61,586 bases of DNA from Candidatus Fermentithermobacillaceae bacterium (GCA_012840345.1 DULO01000120.1:1-61586); one strand, 5' to 3'; counted from the first letter of the stretch, positions 8,482-16,496 are shown. Notes: a model not told the origin generated them from the sequence alone. Made by a program: numbers and translations.

Positions 8482-9702
8482 TTAGGTCTTTGAGAACGCC
8501 CGCCCCAAGGCCCTGGTTATGACATCCCAGATAACCCGGAAGATGTTGCCCTTGGGGACATCATCTCCTGCCACCAGATTCGAACGTCCGACTTCCTGGC
8601 CGTCCACCGTGAAGACCACTTCGCCGACTTTTTGGCCCCGTTTTATCGGAGCTTCCAGGTCTGACCGGAGCTCAACAGTGTAGTTGACCTGATCCTTCTG
8701 TTCCTTCTCTACCGTGGCGCCCAGGCCGGACGGTGTAACCGCCTCAACCCACTTGCCCTTACCTTTCCATACCCGGGCCTTCCCGACCACGGTGTTCGGT
8801 TCGGCTTTGCATACGTAGGAGTAGTTGGCGTAGGCCCAGTCCAGCATCGAAGTGACCAGCGCCGTCCGCTCCCTCTCTCCGTCATCGATCGATTTCCCGC
8901 GGGCTGACCCCAACAGGATGGCCACAAGGTTTAGGCCGTCCCGCTCGCACATAACTACCGTGTTGAAGCCGGCCTTGGTGGTGAAGCCCGTCTTCAGGCC
9001 GTATGTACCGGGGTACGACCAGAGGAGCCTGTTGCGGTTGAACTGCGGCGCCATCGGGCGTTCACCCGGAGCGGTGTAGGCGAACTCTTTGATGGCGTGG
9101 TAAGGCATAGCCTCGGGATGGACATTGGCATAGGAGGTCACGAGCTTAAGCAGGTCGTTGGCCGATACCCGGTTATCGTCTGACAAACCGTTCGGGTCGA
9201 CGAAGTGCGTCTGGGTTAGCCCCAGTGACCTCGCCTTCTCGTTCATGCGGTCCACGAAGCTCTGGACGTTGCCCGCGAGGTGTTCGGCGATGGCGACGCA
9301 AGCGTCGTTGCCGGACATCACGGTCACGCCCTTAACCAAGTCTTCCAGCTTCACCTCTGTACCCACTAATACGTACATCTTCGAGCCTTCCGTGGACCAT
9401 GCGAGTTCTGATATCGGAACCATGTCGTCCAACGACACTTCCCCGTTGGAGATGGCGTCAAACAGGACGTACATGGTCATGATCTTTGTAAGGCTGGCAG
9501 GCACGCAGGCCGTATCAATGTCCTTTGACATAAGCACCCGGCCCGTGTTAAGGTCGGCTACCAAATAGCTGTCGGCCTTGATCTCGGGTGGAGCCGTCGC
9601 CGCCAAAGCGGTTCCGGGAACTAATGACAGTAGGGCCGCGCATGTCAAGAGGAAGGAAATTAGCGCGCGGACAAGGAAGAGGCGTTTGCCCGATGAGAAC
9701 AT
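8482..9702 (-). CDS. dacF: D-alanyl-D-alanine carboxypeptidase (DacF-type, penicillin-binding protein 5/6 family)
   Basis: This secreted serine DD-carboxypeptidase trims the terminal D-Ala from peptidoglycan stem peptides. From the chosen start it is 406 residues. It has a signal peptide ending near LAATA, then the active-site SxxK as SLTK (S70, K73), SGN (132-134) and KTG (239-241), and a C-terminal beta-rich PBP5_C domain (about 300-385) with a final basic helix typical of membrane anchoring. The longest frame begins at 9735. The ATG at 9702 is preferred because GGAGGT sits 7-8 bases before it. In spore formers, paralogues called DacF or DacB act in cortex synthesis, and the exact role here is open. 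Confidence 0.93.
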   Translation of the reverse strand: MFSSGKRLFLVRALISFLLTCAALLSLVPGTALAATAPPEIKADSYLVADLNTGRVLMSKDIDTACVPASLTKIMTMYVLFDAISNGEVSLDDMVPISELAWSTEGSKMYVLVGTEVKLEDLVKGVTVMSGNDACVAIAEHLAGNVQSFVDRMNEKARSLGLTQTHFVDPNGLSDDNRVSANDLLKLVTSYANVHPEAMPYHAIKEFAYTAPGERPMAPQFNRNRLLWSYPGTYGLKTGFTTKAGFNTVVMCERDGLNLVAILLGSARGKSIDDGERERTALVTSMLDWAYANYSYVCKAEPNTVVGKARVWKGKGKWVEAVTPSGLGATVEKEQKDQVNYTVELRSDLEAPIKRGQKVGEVVFTVDGQEVGRSNLVAGDDVPKGNIFRVIWDVITRALGRAFSKT

Positions 9703-9769
9703 TGATCTGACCTCCGAGACTTTTTTCCAGAACACCAGGCTGGATTCTGATGGGGTGATTTAAACGTAC

Positions 9770-10381
9770 ATCATTTCGGCGTGCTTGTGCAACTTTCCCT
9801 GCCGCTATGACGGCAAATCCAAAGGGGATTTAAGGCTGGTTTCTTTGATGAAGGAAGGACTGGGGATTCCCGTGTGCCCCGAGGTCTTAGGCGGCCTTGC
9901 GGTTCCCAGAACGCCCGCGGAAATCGTGCCAGTGGGTCCCGGGGGGGCCGCGCTTGCCGGATCGTGGCGACTTGCGTCTGATGGTTCCTCTAATTCCTCG
10001 CAAGTTGCGTTTCTGGGTTCTGCTGAACTCACCTCTGCCGGTGGAATGCCCGCGATACGATCTGTGTTGCGTGGAGCCAAAGTTGTCACTGCGGACGGTG
10101 TCGACGTCACGCGGCAATATATCGAAGGTGCCTGGAAGGCCCTTTTCATAGGCCTGCAATCAGGCTGCTCTAAAGCCATATTGAAAGCCCGGAGCCCGTC
10201 GTGCGGCTTAGGTCAGATATACGACGGCACGTATTCCGGACGGTTGGTCCAAGGTCACGGCGTCTTCGCCGAGCTTCTTCTTGCCCACGGCATAGAAGTG
10301 TACACAGAGGAAAACTTCACGAAATTGGAACTTGGGAAAAGAATGCCGGTAATGATGAACCCCACCGAGGAGAGAAGGTAG
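9770..10381 (+). CDS. DUF523 family protein, probable non-canonical start codon
   Basis: DUF523 is a conserved bacterial family of unknown function with invariant cysteines. The frame shows CRYDGK, CPEVLGGLAVPR, GVDVTRQYIEGA, AILKARSPSCG and IYDGTYSG, in family order and spacing. The family normally starts with a short strand ending in SACL just before CRYDG. Here the only in-frame canonical-like start, TTG at 9785, would delete that segment. Upstream in the same frame lie codons for I-I-S-A-C-L, and a stop occurs at 9761. Initiation at ATC 9770 or ATT 9773, behind GGGGTGA at 9752-9758, is therefore likely. About 203 residues from ATC. Confidence 0.8.
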   Translation: MISACLCNFPCRYDGKSKGDLRLVSLMKEGLGIPVCPEVLGGLAVPRTPAEIVPVGPGGAALAGSWRLASDGSSNSSQVAFLGSAELTSAGGMPAIRSVLRGAKVVTADGVDVTRQYIEGAWKALFIGLQSGCSKAILKARSPSCGLGQIYDGTYSGRLVQGHGVFAELLLAHGIEVYTEENFTKLELGKRMPVMMNPTEERR

Positions 10382-10386
10382 ACCGT

Positions 10387-10509
10387 ATCTACGACAAAAC
10401 CCGAGAGGACATCATCAAGACTACCCCGTTCAAGACATACGAAGACCGGAAGATGTACTTCGAGCGCCTAGAGAGCACAGACGGAGTGATACGAGGCCGT
10501 AACTGGTGA
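10387..10509 (+). CDS. Possible small ORF downstream of the DUF523 gene
   Basis: After the DUF523 stop, a different frame stays open to TGA at 10509. It encodes a hydrophilic, protein-like sequence including REDIIKTTPFKTYEDRK and MYFERLESTDGVIRGRNW. The only ATG in it is at 10453 (18 codons). A longer 40-residue product would need the ATC at 10387, which does have AGGAGAGAAGG (10368-10378) at proper distance. I do not recognise a family. It could also be chance coding in a short gap before the convergent tRNA gene. Confidence 0.3.
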   Translation: MYDKTREDIIKTTPFKTYEDRKMYFERLESTDGVIRGRNW

Positions 10510-10521
10510 GCGAAATAAAAA

Positions 10522-10610
10522 TGGTGCCGAAGGTGGGATTTGAACCCACACAGGCGTCCGCCTACGGCGCCCTGAACACCGCGTGTCTGCCAGTTCCACC
10601 ACTTCGGCAC
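10522..10610 (-). tRNA. tRNA-Leu (anticodon CAG)
   Basis: The minus strand folds as a class II tRNA. The acceptor GTGCCGA pairs with TCGGCAC, the anticodon loop TTCAGGG is flanked by CGGTG/CGCCG, there is a long variable arm, and the T arm is GTGGG-TTCAAAT-CCCAC. CCA is encoded (10522-10524). The loop places CAG at the anticodon, reading CTG leucine codons. Total 89 nt with CCA. A T-run (TTTTTATTT) follows the 3' end. Confidence 0.95.
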
Positions 10611-10619
10611 TGCTAGGAT

Positions 10620-10649
10620 AGTCTAGCACAAACACCTCATGTATTTCAA
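10620..10649 (-). promoter_or_regulatory. Promoter of the tRNA-Leu gene
   Basis: On the minus strand TTGAAA (10649-10644) and TAGACT (10625-10620) are separated by 18 bases. Initiation about 7 bases after the -10 would leave only a few nucleotides before the mature tRNA 5' end at 10610. Confidence 0.6.
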
Positions 10650-10705
10650 CAGAAACCTATGGTGAAGACCATTCCCGACGGCCTCAGGCTTGTTGTCAGC
10701 AATTT

Positions 10706-10893
10706 GATGATTCCTGGGTCTGGTCGTCCAAATCTGATAACTCCTTGAGGCGGAGTCGTATCTGGTTGATAGCCCTCGGTGTAGCAGTCGTCAGGTACTG
10801 ATGACTCCTGAGCTAAGTCATCAAGACCGGATGATTCTGCGCGGTGAGGTTGTCTCCGGTTGATAGCTCTCGACGCAGCAGTCGTCAACCATT
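10706..10893. repeat. Imperfect 94-bp tandem repeat (two copies)
   Basis: Copy 1 (10706-10799) and copy 2 (10800-10893) align without gaps over the full 94 bases at roughly 70 percent identity. The best-kept block is GTTGATAGCYCTCG followed by GCAGTCGTCA. A partial further copy may precede copy 1. Copy 2 contains a perfect hairpin, TGATGACT at 10799-10806 with AGTCATCA at 10816-10823. The equivalent place in copy 1 can still form GATGA/TCGTC with a wobble pair. Because 94 is not a multiple of three and the copies have diverged, the open frame across them (10646-10924, minus) is unlikely to be coding. The role is unknown. Confidence 0.7.
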
Positions 10894-11019
10894 GAAAACC
10901 AGGGTGCCTAGTCTTGCGGCGCAAGGCGATTGTCCCGGGAAGATGAGGGGAATTGTCACGAAGGGTTGGGGGCGGCAGGTAATTGCTCCAGGTGTGTGAC
11001 GGCTTTGGGGCTCAAGACA

Positions 11020-11205
11020 CACAAAAAACCCCGCCATGTCGTGAACCCGGAGGGTGTTGAACCTGCTTAAGCAGGTGGGTGCCTCCCCAAAAGCTTTTGT
11101 GTTTCCGCTGACTACACGGCTTACACGCCGCAGAAGGAGGTCAGGCTCCCTCTTTCACGGTGTTGGCTCAAACTCACCGCGATCCACGATCACAGCAGGG
11201 CAGTA
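11020..11205 (-). ncRNA. ssrS: Probable 6S RNA
   Basis: 6S RNA binds the housekeeping RNA polymerase holoenzyme by mimicking an open promoter. On the minus strand, a 5' segment beginning CCCTGCTGTGATCGTG (from 11200) pairs with a 3' segment CACGACATGGCGGGG (to 11029), with A/C mismatches. This gives the long imperfect closing stem typical of the family. Directly after it comes TTTTTT (11028-11023), so the closing stem doubles as terminator. On the 3' side of the central bubble is the hairpin ACCTGC-TTAA-GCAGGT, where E. coli 6S also has one. The assignment rests on hand folding and remembered consensus, so it is tentative but reasonably supported. Confidence 0.65.
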
Positions 11206-11233
11206 AGCGTTGCCCTGTCTATCTTTCGTGAAG

Positions 11234-11263
11234 ATCTTATCACCGTAAGATGACGCTTCGCAA
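11234..11263 (-). promoter_or_regulatory. Candidate promoter of the 6S-like RNA
   Basis: Minus-strand TTGCGA (11263-11258) and TAAGAT (11239-11234) are 18 bases apart. The predicted start near 11227 would include a small 5' hairpin (CAGGGCA/TGCCCTG, 11196-11217) before the closing stem. 5' processing, known for 6S RNAs, is possible. Confidence 0.4.
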
Positions 11264-11352
11264 CAGAGAAACGGTCAACGTCAGGTGGAAGATTGTTCCT
11301 TGCCCCCTTGAGCAAACTAGAATATCATCCGGACTATGGGTGTGAGGGGGCG

Positions 11353-11901
11353 ATGTCCATGCGTTCGTTCAGATCATTGGCGCTAGCGTCGATCATGTCG
11401 GCTCTGTCTGTGGTCCTCACCAGGTTCGCGTCAATTAGGGTGGCCTTCGCGGGCGTGGAGGGCGTCAGGCTCGGTTTGGGCCCGCTGCCGAACATACTGG
11501 TGGGCATTGTCGCCGGTCCGCTGTACGGAGCGGCGTCGGGCGCCGTGTCCGACCTGGTGGGTTACGCTTTGAGCCCTATGGGCGGCGCGTACATGCCCCA
11601 TTTCACGCTTACCGCGGCGCTAATGGGCGGCATACCGGGCTTCGTGTACCAGATGCTTCGTCGGAAGGACCGCAGGCATCCCTCTGTCGCTCTCATCATG
11701 GTCTGTGTCGGCGCGAGCAGCCTCTTAGTCTCTCTCGGCCTCACACCGTACTTCTTGAACCTTTTGTTTGGCCTCCCCTACAAAGCCCTTATCCCTCCGC
11801 GGGCCGCCGCTGCCGTAATTGAGGTACCCGTGTACTCAATTCTGATCCGCGCCGTCATCGTAAGATATGGAGGCATGGCGCGTTCAGGCAGGTCGCGCTG
11901 A
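11353..11901 (+). CDS. folT: ECF transporter S component, folate-type (FolT-like)
   Basis: This is the substrate-binding membrane subunit of an energy-coupling-factor vitamin transporter. The 182-residue protein has about six hydrophobic helices. It carries the family pattern of an Arg-rich first loop, then GPLPNILVGIVAGPLYGAAS and SDLVGYALSPMGGAYMPHF, as seen in FolT-like S components. Folate is the best guess, other vitamins cannot be excluded. The longest frame starts at TTG 11293. The ATG at 11353 is chosen because GAGGGG lies just before it. No energising module (EcfA/EcfT) is adjacent, so it would share a distant one. I saw no folate riboswitch in the leader. Confidence 0.82.
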   Translation: MSMRSFRSLALASIMSALSVVLTRFASIRVAFAGVEGVRLGLGPLPNILVGIVAGPLYGAASGAVSDLVGYALSPMGGAYMPHFTLTAALMGGIPGFVYQMLRRKDRRHPSVALIMVCVGASSLLVSLGLTPYFLNLLFGLPYKALIPPRAAAAVIEVPVYSILIRAVIVRYGGMARSGRSR

Positions 11902-11936
11902 AGAAAACCGGAAAAAGTTCGAAACAAAGCACATCC

Positions 11937-14900
11937 TCAAAACAACGAGAGCTGATCTCCTTCAGGCAGTCCGTCCAGCACGCCCTCGCTTCTTAGGATT
12001 TCGCATACCTTCTTGCCGAGCCTTGTGCGCTTCCTGAAGTCATCTACCGAGGTAAACTCGCCTTCTTTGCGAGCGGCGACTATGGCCGCGGCCGCTTGCG
12101 CGCCCAGCCCCGGTATAGCGACAAAGGGAGGAATCAGGGTCTTTCCGTCCAGCACGTACTTGGTGGCCTCCGACCGGGTCAACGAAGGCAGGCCGAACTT
12201 GACCCCTCTCTTCTTCATGTCCAGCGCCACTTCCAGCGCCGAGGCCTGGTTCTGTTCTTTGGCCTTAGCCCCCGCCATCCCGTTCACCCGGTCGATAAAC
12301 TTCCGCCATTCATCTTCGCTCTGCCGGATCAAGTCCGTGGTGAGCGCGGAGCCGTGGAAAGTGAAATAGGCGGCCGCGAACGCTTCCGGGTGATGGGCTT
12401 TGAAGTACGCTATGCGGAAAGCCATCGTGACATATGCCGCGGCGTGGGCCTTAGGAAACAGGTAGCTGATCTTGAGGCACGAGCCGATGTACCACTCGGG
12501 GGTCCCCGCTTCCCTCATGATCGCCAGGTCTTCTTCTGAAGGGGCTTTCCCCTTTCGGACTTTCTCGGCTATCCCAAAAGCCACCGCCGGGTCGACGCCC
12601 AGTTTCATAAGGTACTGGAAGATATCCTCCCTGGTCGCGATCACCTGGTCAAGCGTGGCGACGCCTTCCTTGATGAGGTCCCGGGCGTTGTTTGCCCACA
12701 CGTCGGTGCCGTGGGACAAGCCTGATATGCGGATCAAGTCGGCGAAGCAGGTTGGCCGCGTCTCCGTCAGCATGTTGCGGACAAACCGGGTCCCGAACTC
12801 GGGGATGCCCAAGGCATCGTCAGGGTTTTCTCCGGAGAAAAGCTTCATGGTGGCAGGGTCGTCTAGGGGCACGGTCGTCGGGTCAATGCCCGTGAGATCG
12901 TGAAGCATCTTTATGACCGTAGGATCGTCGTGGCCCAGGATGTCGACCTTGACCAGGTGCCCCGAGATGGCGTCGTAGTCAAAATGCGTGGTCATTGCAC
13001 CGGCTTCCCTATCGTCGGCCGGATACTGGACAGGCGTGAAGTCCAAGACGTCCATGCCTTCCGGGATGACCATGACCCCTCCCGGATGCTGTCCCGTGGT
13101 CCTCTTGACGCCCTCAATCCCTATGGAGAGGCGCGTCTCTTCGGCTCTTCGGAGAGTCTTCCCCGTTTCTTCCGCGTAGTGCTTCACGAAGCCGAACGCC
13201 GTTTTGCGAGCGATAGTGCCTATAGTGCCTGCCCGGAAAACGTTTTTCTTGCCCAAGAGCTCTTCGGCGAAGCGGAACATCTCGCCCTGCTCTTCCCCAG
13301 AGAAGTTCAGGTCGATGTCGGGCACCTTCTCCCCCTTGAAGCCCATGAAAGACTCAAACGGTATGTCTTGACCGTCCCTCTTGAGGTCCTCCCCGCATTT
13401 CGGACACTTTCTGGGCGGGAGGTCGAACCCTGAACCGTAAGCCAGTCCCGTCTCGAAATCGCTCCACCTGCACTGCGGGCATACGTAGTGAGGCGTCAGC
13501 GGGTTCACCTCCGTAATCCCGGTGCAAGTGGCCACAAAAGACGAGCCCACAGATCCCCTGGAACCTACGAGGTAACCGTCGGACAGGGATTTCTCCACCA
13601 TGCGCATGGCGATAACGTAGAGCGAAGCGAAACCGTTGCCTATTATGGCTCCTAGTTCCTTTTCAAGCCGCTTTTCGACTATCTCGGGAAGAGGATCCCC
13701 GTAGATCCTCTTGGCGCCTTCAATGGCGGCGTTCCTTAGCGTTTCGTCGGCGCCGGGAAGGGACGGGAAGTATGAGCCTTCCGGGACCGGGCGCAACTCT
13801 TCTATGGAGTCGGCGATGGCTCTGGTGTTTTTCACTACCACTTCCCGCGCTGCTTCGCGGCCCAAGTAAGATGTCGCTTCCTCCAAGAGTTCCGCGGTCG
13901 TCCGCAGGTATACCGGCGTAGGTTTCTCCCCGTCAGCCATTCCTTTGCCTGCCAGCAGCACCGTTCGGTATATGGACTCTTCCGGATCAAGGAAGTGAAC
14001 GTCGCACGTCATCACGCACGGGCGCCCGATTGACTTCGCCAGTTCGTAGATGGTCTTGTTTATCTCCGCCAGCCCATCCCTGTCTTTGACCGCGCCGGAC
14101 TCAATGAGAAAGCCGTTGTTGTCGAGAGGCTGAATCTCAAGGTAATCATAGAAGGAAGCGATCCGCAGAAGTTCTTCCCGTGGCCTCTTATCCAGCACCG
14201 CTCTGTACAACTCTCCTGCTTCGCAAGCGGAACCTATCAGTAATCCTTCCCTTTTGGACGAGAGCAGGGCCCGGGGTATCCTTGGAGTCCTATAGAAGTG
14301 CTCCAGGTGGGATTCTGTGATGATCTCGTAAAGATGCCTGAGCCCCACCCGGTTCTTGGCCAAGATGATAATGTGGAAAGCGTGGCTCTTGGGATCGTCT
14401 TCAACGAGATATCCTTCCACGCCGTAGATAATCTTCACGCCGTGTTTTTTGCCCAAAGAGGCCGCTTCTGGGAAGGACTGGACCACGCCGTGATCGGTGA
14501 TGGCGAGGGCAGGGTATCCCCATTCCTTGGCGCGCCGCACCGCTTTTTCCAGGTCGAGGACGGAGTCCATGGCGCTCATCTTTGTGTGCAGGTGAAGCTC
14601 CACTCTTTTTTCCGGCGCCGGGTCAATCCGGACGTCGGGCTCGCAGAGACAGATGTCGTCGTTGTCAGTGACAACTATCATGGGGTCCCCGTCGAAACGG
14701 TCGACGTCGGGCCTGCCTCTGGCCACTATGGTTACTCCGGGTTCTATGTCTTCCCTCTTGGATTCCTGAAACGAAAGCCTCACTCGCAAGGAGTCAACCA
14801 TGTCGGTGATGACGAAAGTCCCGTCGAACCTGCCTGCCAGATTTTGACGCCAGTTTACCTCGCATACCCGTCCTTTCACCGTCACCTTTCTCTTCTCTCC

Positions 14901-15335
14901 GCCCGTTATCTCGCTGAGAGGGACGGCTTCTTCCTTGGATGGAGGGGCTTTGGGAGCTCTGGAACCCCGCCTCCTCACCGGGTACTTTCCATTGGCTTGG
15001 ACTTCCTTGGTTTCAGGGTCTCTAAAGGGCTTGGAGAGCTCCTCAGGAACTACCCAGCGAACGTTCTCCAGCCCCTGAACCTTCTTTTTGATTTCTTGGC
15101 GCGCCGTGGCAAGCAGCGCCTCCAAGACGCCCTTTTCGTAGGACTTTGCCGCTTTGGCCCATTCTTTCGGATCCGAAGCGTCCACAGAGACTGTCCACAT
15201 GCTTTCCTGGTCCGAAACCTCTATGAAGCGGACCGAAAGGTGACCCAGCAGGTCAGCCCCCAGGACTTCTCCAACTTCAACTATTTGGTTTACTCGAAGG
15301 TCATCTGAAGACGGTGTAACCCTTACGACGCTCAT
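11937..15335 (-). CDS. polC: DNA polymerase III alpha subunit, PolC type, lacking the exonuclease insert
   Basis: This is the replicative polymerase of Gram-positive type. It has an N-terminal domain (1-110), an OB fold (about 143-235), a PHP domain starting at VELHLHTK (about 246) and a palm with PDIDLNFSGE. It also has the zinc-binding pair CPQC/CPKC inside the polymerase part, a C-terminal helix-hairpin-helix region and a terminal clamp-binding QLSLF. Typical PolC is about 1430 residues because a DnaQ-like exonuclease is inserted in PHP. Here residues 310-330 run straight from YLVEDD into the PHP remainder (AFHIIILAKN), and no DxE exonuclease motif appears anywhere. The ATG at 15335 follows GGGGGAT and is preferred to the TTG at 15341. 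1132 residues. Confidence 0.95.
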   Translation of the reverse strand: MSVVRVTPSSDDLRVNQIVEVGEVLGADLLGHLSVRFIEVSDQESMWTVSVDASDPKEWAKAAKSYEKGVLEALLATARQEIKKKVQGLENVRWVVPEELSKPFRDPETKEVQANGKYPVRRRGSRAPKAPPSKEEAVPLSEITGGEKRKVTVKGRVCEVNWRQNLAGRFDGTFVITDMVDSLRVRLSFQESKREDIEPGVTIVARGRPDVDRFDGDPMIVVTDNDDICLCEPDVRIDPAPEKRVELHLHTKMSAMDSVLDLEKAVRRAKEWGYPALAITDHGVVQSFPEAASLGKKHGVKIIYGVEGYLVEDDPKSHAFHIIILAKNRVGLRHLYEIITESHLEHFYRTPRIPRALLSSKREGLLIGSACEAGELYRAVLDKRPREELLRIASFYDYLEIQPLDNNGFLIESGAVKDRDGLAEINKTIYELAKSIGRPCVMTCDVHFLDPEESIYRTVLLAGKGMADGEKPTPVYLRTTAELLEEATSYLGREAAREVVVKNTRAIADSIEELRPVPEGSYFPSLPGADETLRNAAIEGAKRIYGDPLPEIVEKRLEKELGAIIGNGFASLYVIAMRMVEKSLSDGYLVGSRGSVGSSFVATCTGITEVNPLTPHYVCPQCRWSDFETGLAYGSGFDLPPRKCPKCGEDLKRDGQDIPFESFMGFKGEKVPDIDLNFSGEEQGEMFRFAEELLGKKNVFRAGTIGTIARKTAFGFVKHYAEETGKTLRRAEETRLSIGIEGVKRTTGQHPGGVMVIPEGMDVLDFTPVQYPADDREAGAMTTHFDYDAISGHLVKVDILGHDDPTVIKMLHDLTGIDPTTVPLDDPATMKLFSGENPDDALGIPEFGTRFVRNMLTETRPTCFADLIRISGLSHGTDVWANNARDLIKEGVATLDQVIATREDIFQYLMKLGVDPAVAFGIAEKVRKGKAPSEEDLAIMREAGTPEWYIGSCLKISYLFPKAHAAAYVTMAFRIAYFKAHHPEAFAAAYFTFHGSALTTDLIRQSEDEWRKFIDRVNGMAGAKAKEQNQASALEVALDMKKRGVKFGLPSLTRSEATKYVLDGKTLIPPFVAIPGLGAQAAAAIVAARKEGEFTSVDDFRKRTRLGKKVCEILRSEGVLDGLPEGDQLSLF

Positions 15336-15407
15336 TAACAAATCCCCCGCGGCTTTGTGCTGTATCTGTGCTTCGAAAGGCGTATGGGTTTGCCCGTTTA
15401 AGTTCTC

Positions 15408-16496
15408 CTAGGTTTTTCTTCGCTGGATTTCCTCATGTATGAGGTTCATTAGGGCGGATACCATATCCCCGGAACGTACGCTTCCTACTACTTTGCCGTG
15501 GGAGAAGAGTATTCCTCCATCGCGGCCGCAGGCTATGCCGACATCAGCTTCCCTGGCTTCGCCGGGGCCGTTAACCGGACACCCCATTACCGCTATTGTC
15601 ATGGGGATCTTAAGGCCCCGAACCTTCCGGGCGATTTCCTGGGCCACCGGCATCAAGTCCACTTGGGTACGCCCGCAAGTGGGGCAGGATATGACATTGG
15701 GACCGAAGGACGAAACCCCAACGGCCTGCAGGATGTCTTGAGCCGTTCTGACCTCCTCAACGCACGAACCGGTGAGAGAGACCCTTACCGTATCCCCTAT
15801 ACCGATGGTCAAGAGAGAGGCTATTCCGGCCGTGGACTTGATGATGCCGGGGATTCCGGGACCGGCTTCGGTAATGCCGATGTGAAAGGGCCACTTGGTC
15901 TCCTTGGCCATGAGAGCGTATGCCCGTACGGTGTCGGGCACGCTTGACGACTTCAGCGAGAGGACGATGCCTGTGGCCTGGTGATCCTCTAAGAAGTCGA
16001 GGGTCCTCTTGGCGGCCTCTACTATGGCCTCAGGGGTCGGCGAACCGTACCGGGCGATAAGGTCCTTGGGGACAGACCCGCTGTTGACTCCTATCCGGAT
16101 GGCCGCGCCCCGCTCCTTTGCTTTCATCGCCACGGCCAAAAGGTTTTCCGGCCCGCCTATGTTCCCCGGATTCACCCTGACTTTGTCCGCGCCGTTTTCC
16201 AGCGCCATAATGGCAAGCCTGTAGTCATAGTGGATATCGGCAACTATGGGGCATTTGACCTGTCTCTTGATTGAGGCTATGGCTTCCGCGGCTTCCTTGT
16301 CCGGGACCGCTACCCGGACTATATCGGCTCCCGCCTCCACGGCTTCCTGGATTTCCGCGGTCGTCTTCTGAACATCCCGGGTGTCGGTCGTGGTCATGGT
16401 CTGGATGGAAACCGGGCTTTCCCCTCCGATAATGACCTCACCGCACCTAACCGGGGTTGTCTCACGTCGCTTGAAAAGCATGTCCACGGCGTTCAT
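15408..16496 (-). CDS. ispG: 4-hydroxy-3-methylbut-2-en-1-yl diphosphate synthase (flavodoxin/ferredoxin)
   Basis: IspG (GcpE) is the penultimate enzyme of the MEP isoprenoid pathway, a 4Fe-4S protein that reductively opens MEcPP. The 362-residue bacterial short form has an N-terminal TIM barrel (TTDTRDVQKT, DIHYDYRLA, RVNPGN) and a C-terminal cluster domain with CPTCGR and MGCPVNGPGEA supplying the cysteine ligands. The ATG at 16496 is favoured over the TTG at 16505 because GAAAGG would overlap the latter. It follows rseP and dxr, another MEP enzyme, which fits the common arrangement dxr-rseP-ispG. Confidence 0.97.
   Translation of the reverse strand: MNAVDMLFKRRETTPVRCGEVIIGGESPVSIQTMTTTDTRDVQKTTAEIQEAVEAGADIVRVAVPDKEAAEAIASIKRQVKCPIVADIHYDYRLAIMALENGADKVRVNPGNIGGPENLLAVAMKAKERGAAIRIGVNSGSVPKDLIARYGSPTPEAIVEAAKRTLDFLEDHQATGIVLSLKSSSVPDTVRAYALMAKETKWPFHIGITEAGPGIPGIIKSTAGIASLLTIGIGDTVRVSLTGSCVEEVRTAQDILQAVGVSSFGPNVISCPTCGRTQVDLMPVAQEIARKVRGLKIPMTIAVMGCPVNGPGEAREADVGIACGRDGGILFSHGKVVGSVRSGDMVSALMNLIHEEIQRRKT

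Noticed and set aside
10646-10924. 92-codon open frame across the 94-bp repeats
   Set aside because: The two repeat copies are read in different frames because 94 is not divisible by three, and the product has no protein-like pattern.
11020-11225. The structured RNA read on the plus strand as a leader or riboswitch of folT
   Set aside because: The plus-strand fold has a terminator-like CAGGGCA/TGCCCTG at 11196-11217, but only the minus strand gives the 6S-like order of closing stem, 3' bubble hairpin and a T6 run right after the closing stem. No vitamin riboswitch consensus fits the plus strand.
14298-15308. 336-codon plus-strand frame opposite polC
   Set aside because: Antisense to the PHP/OB part of polC, with no recognisable domain. 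polC is unambiguous.
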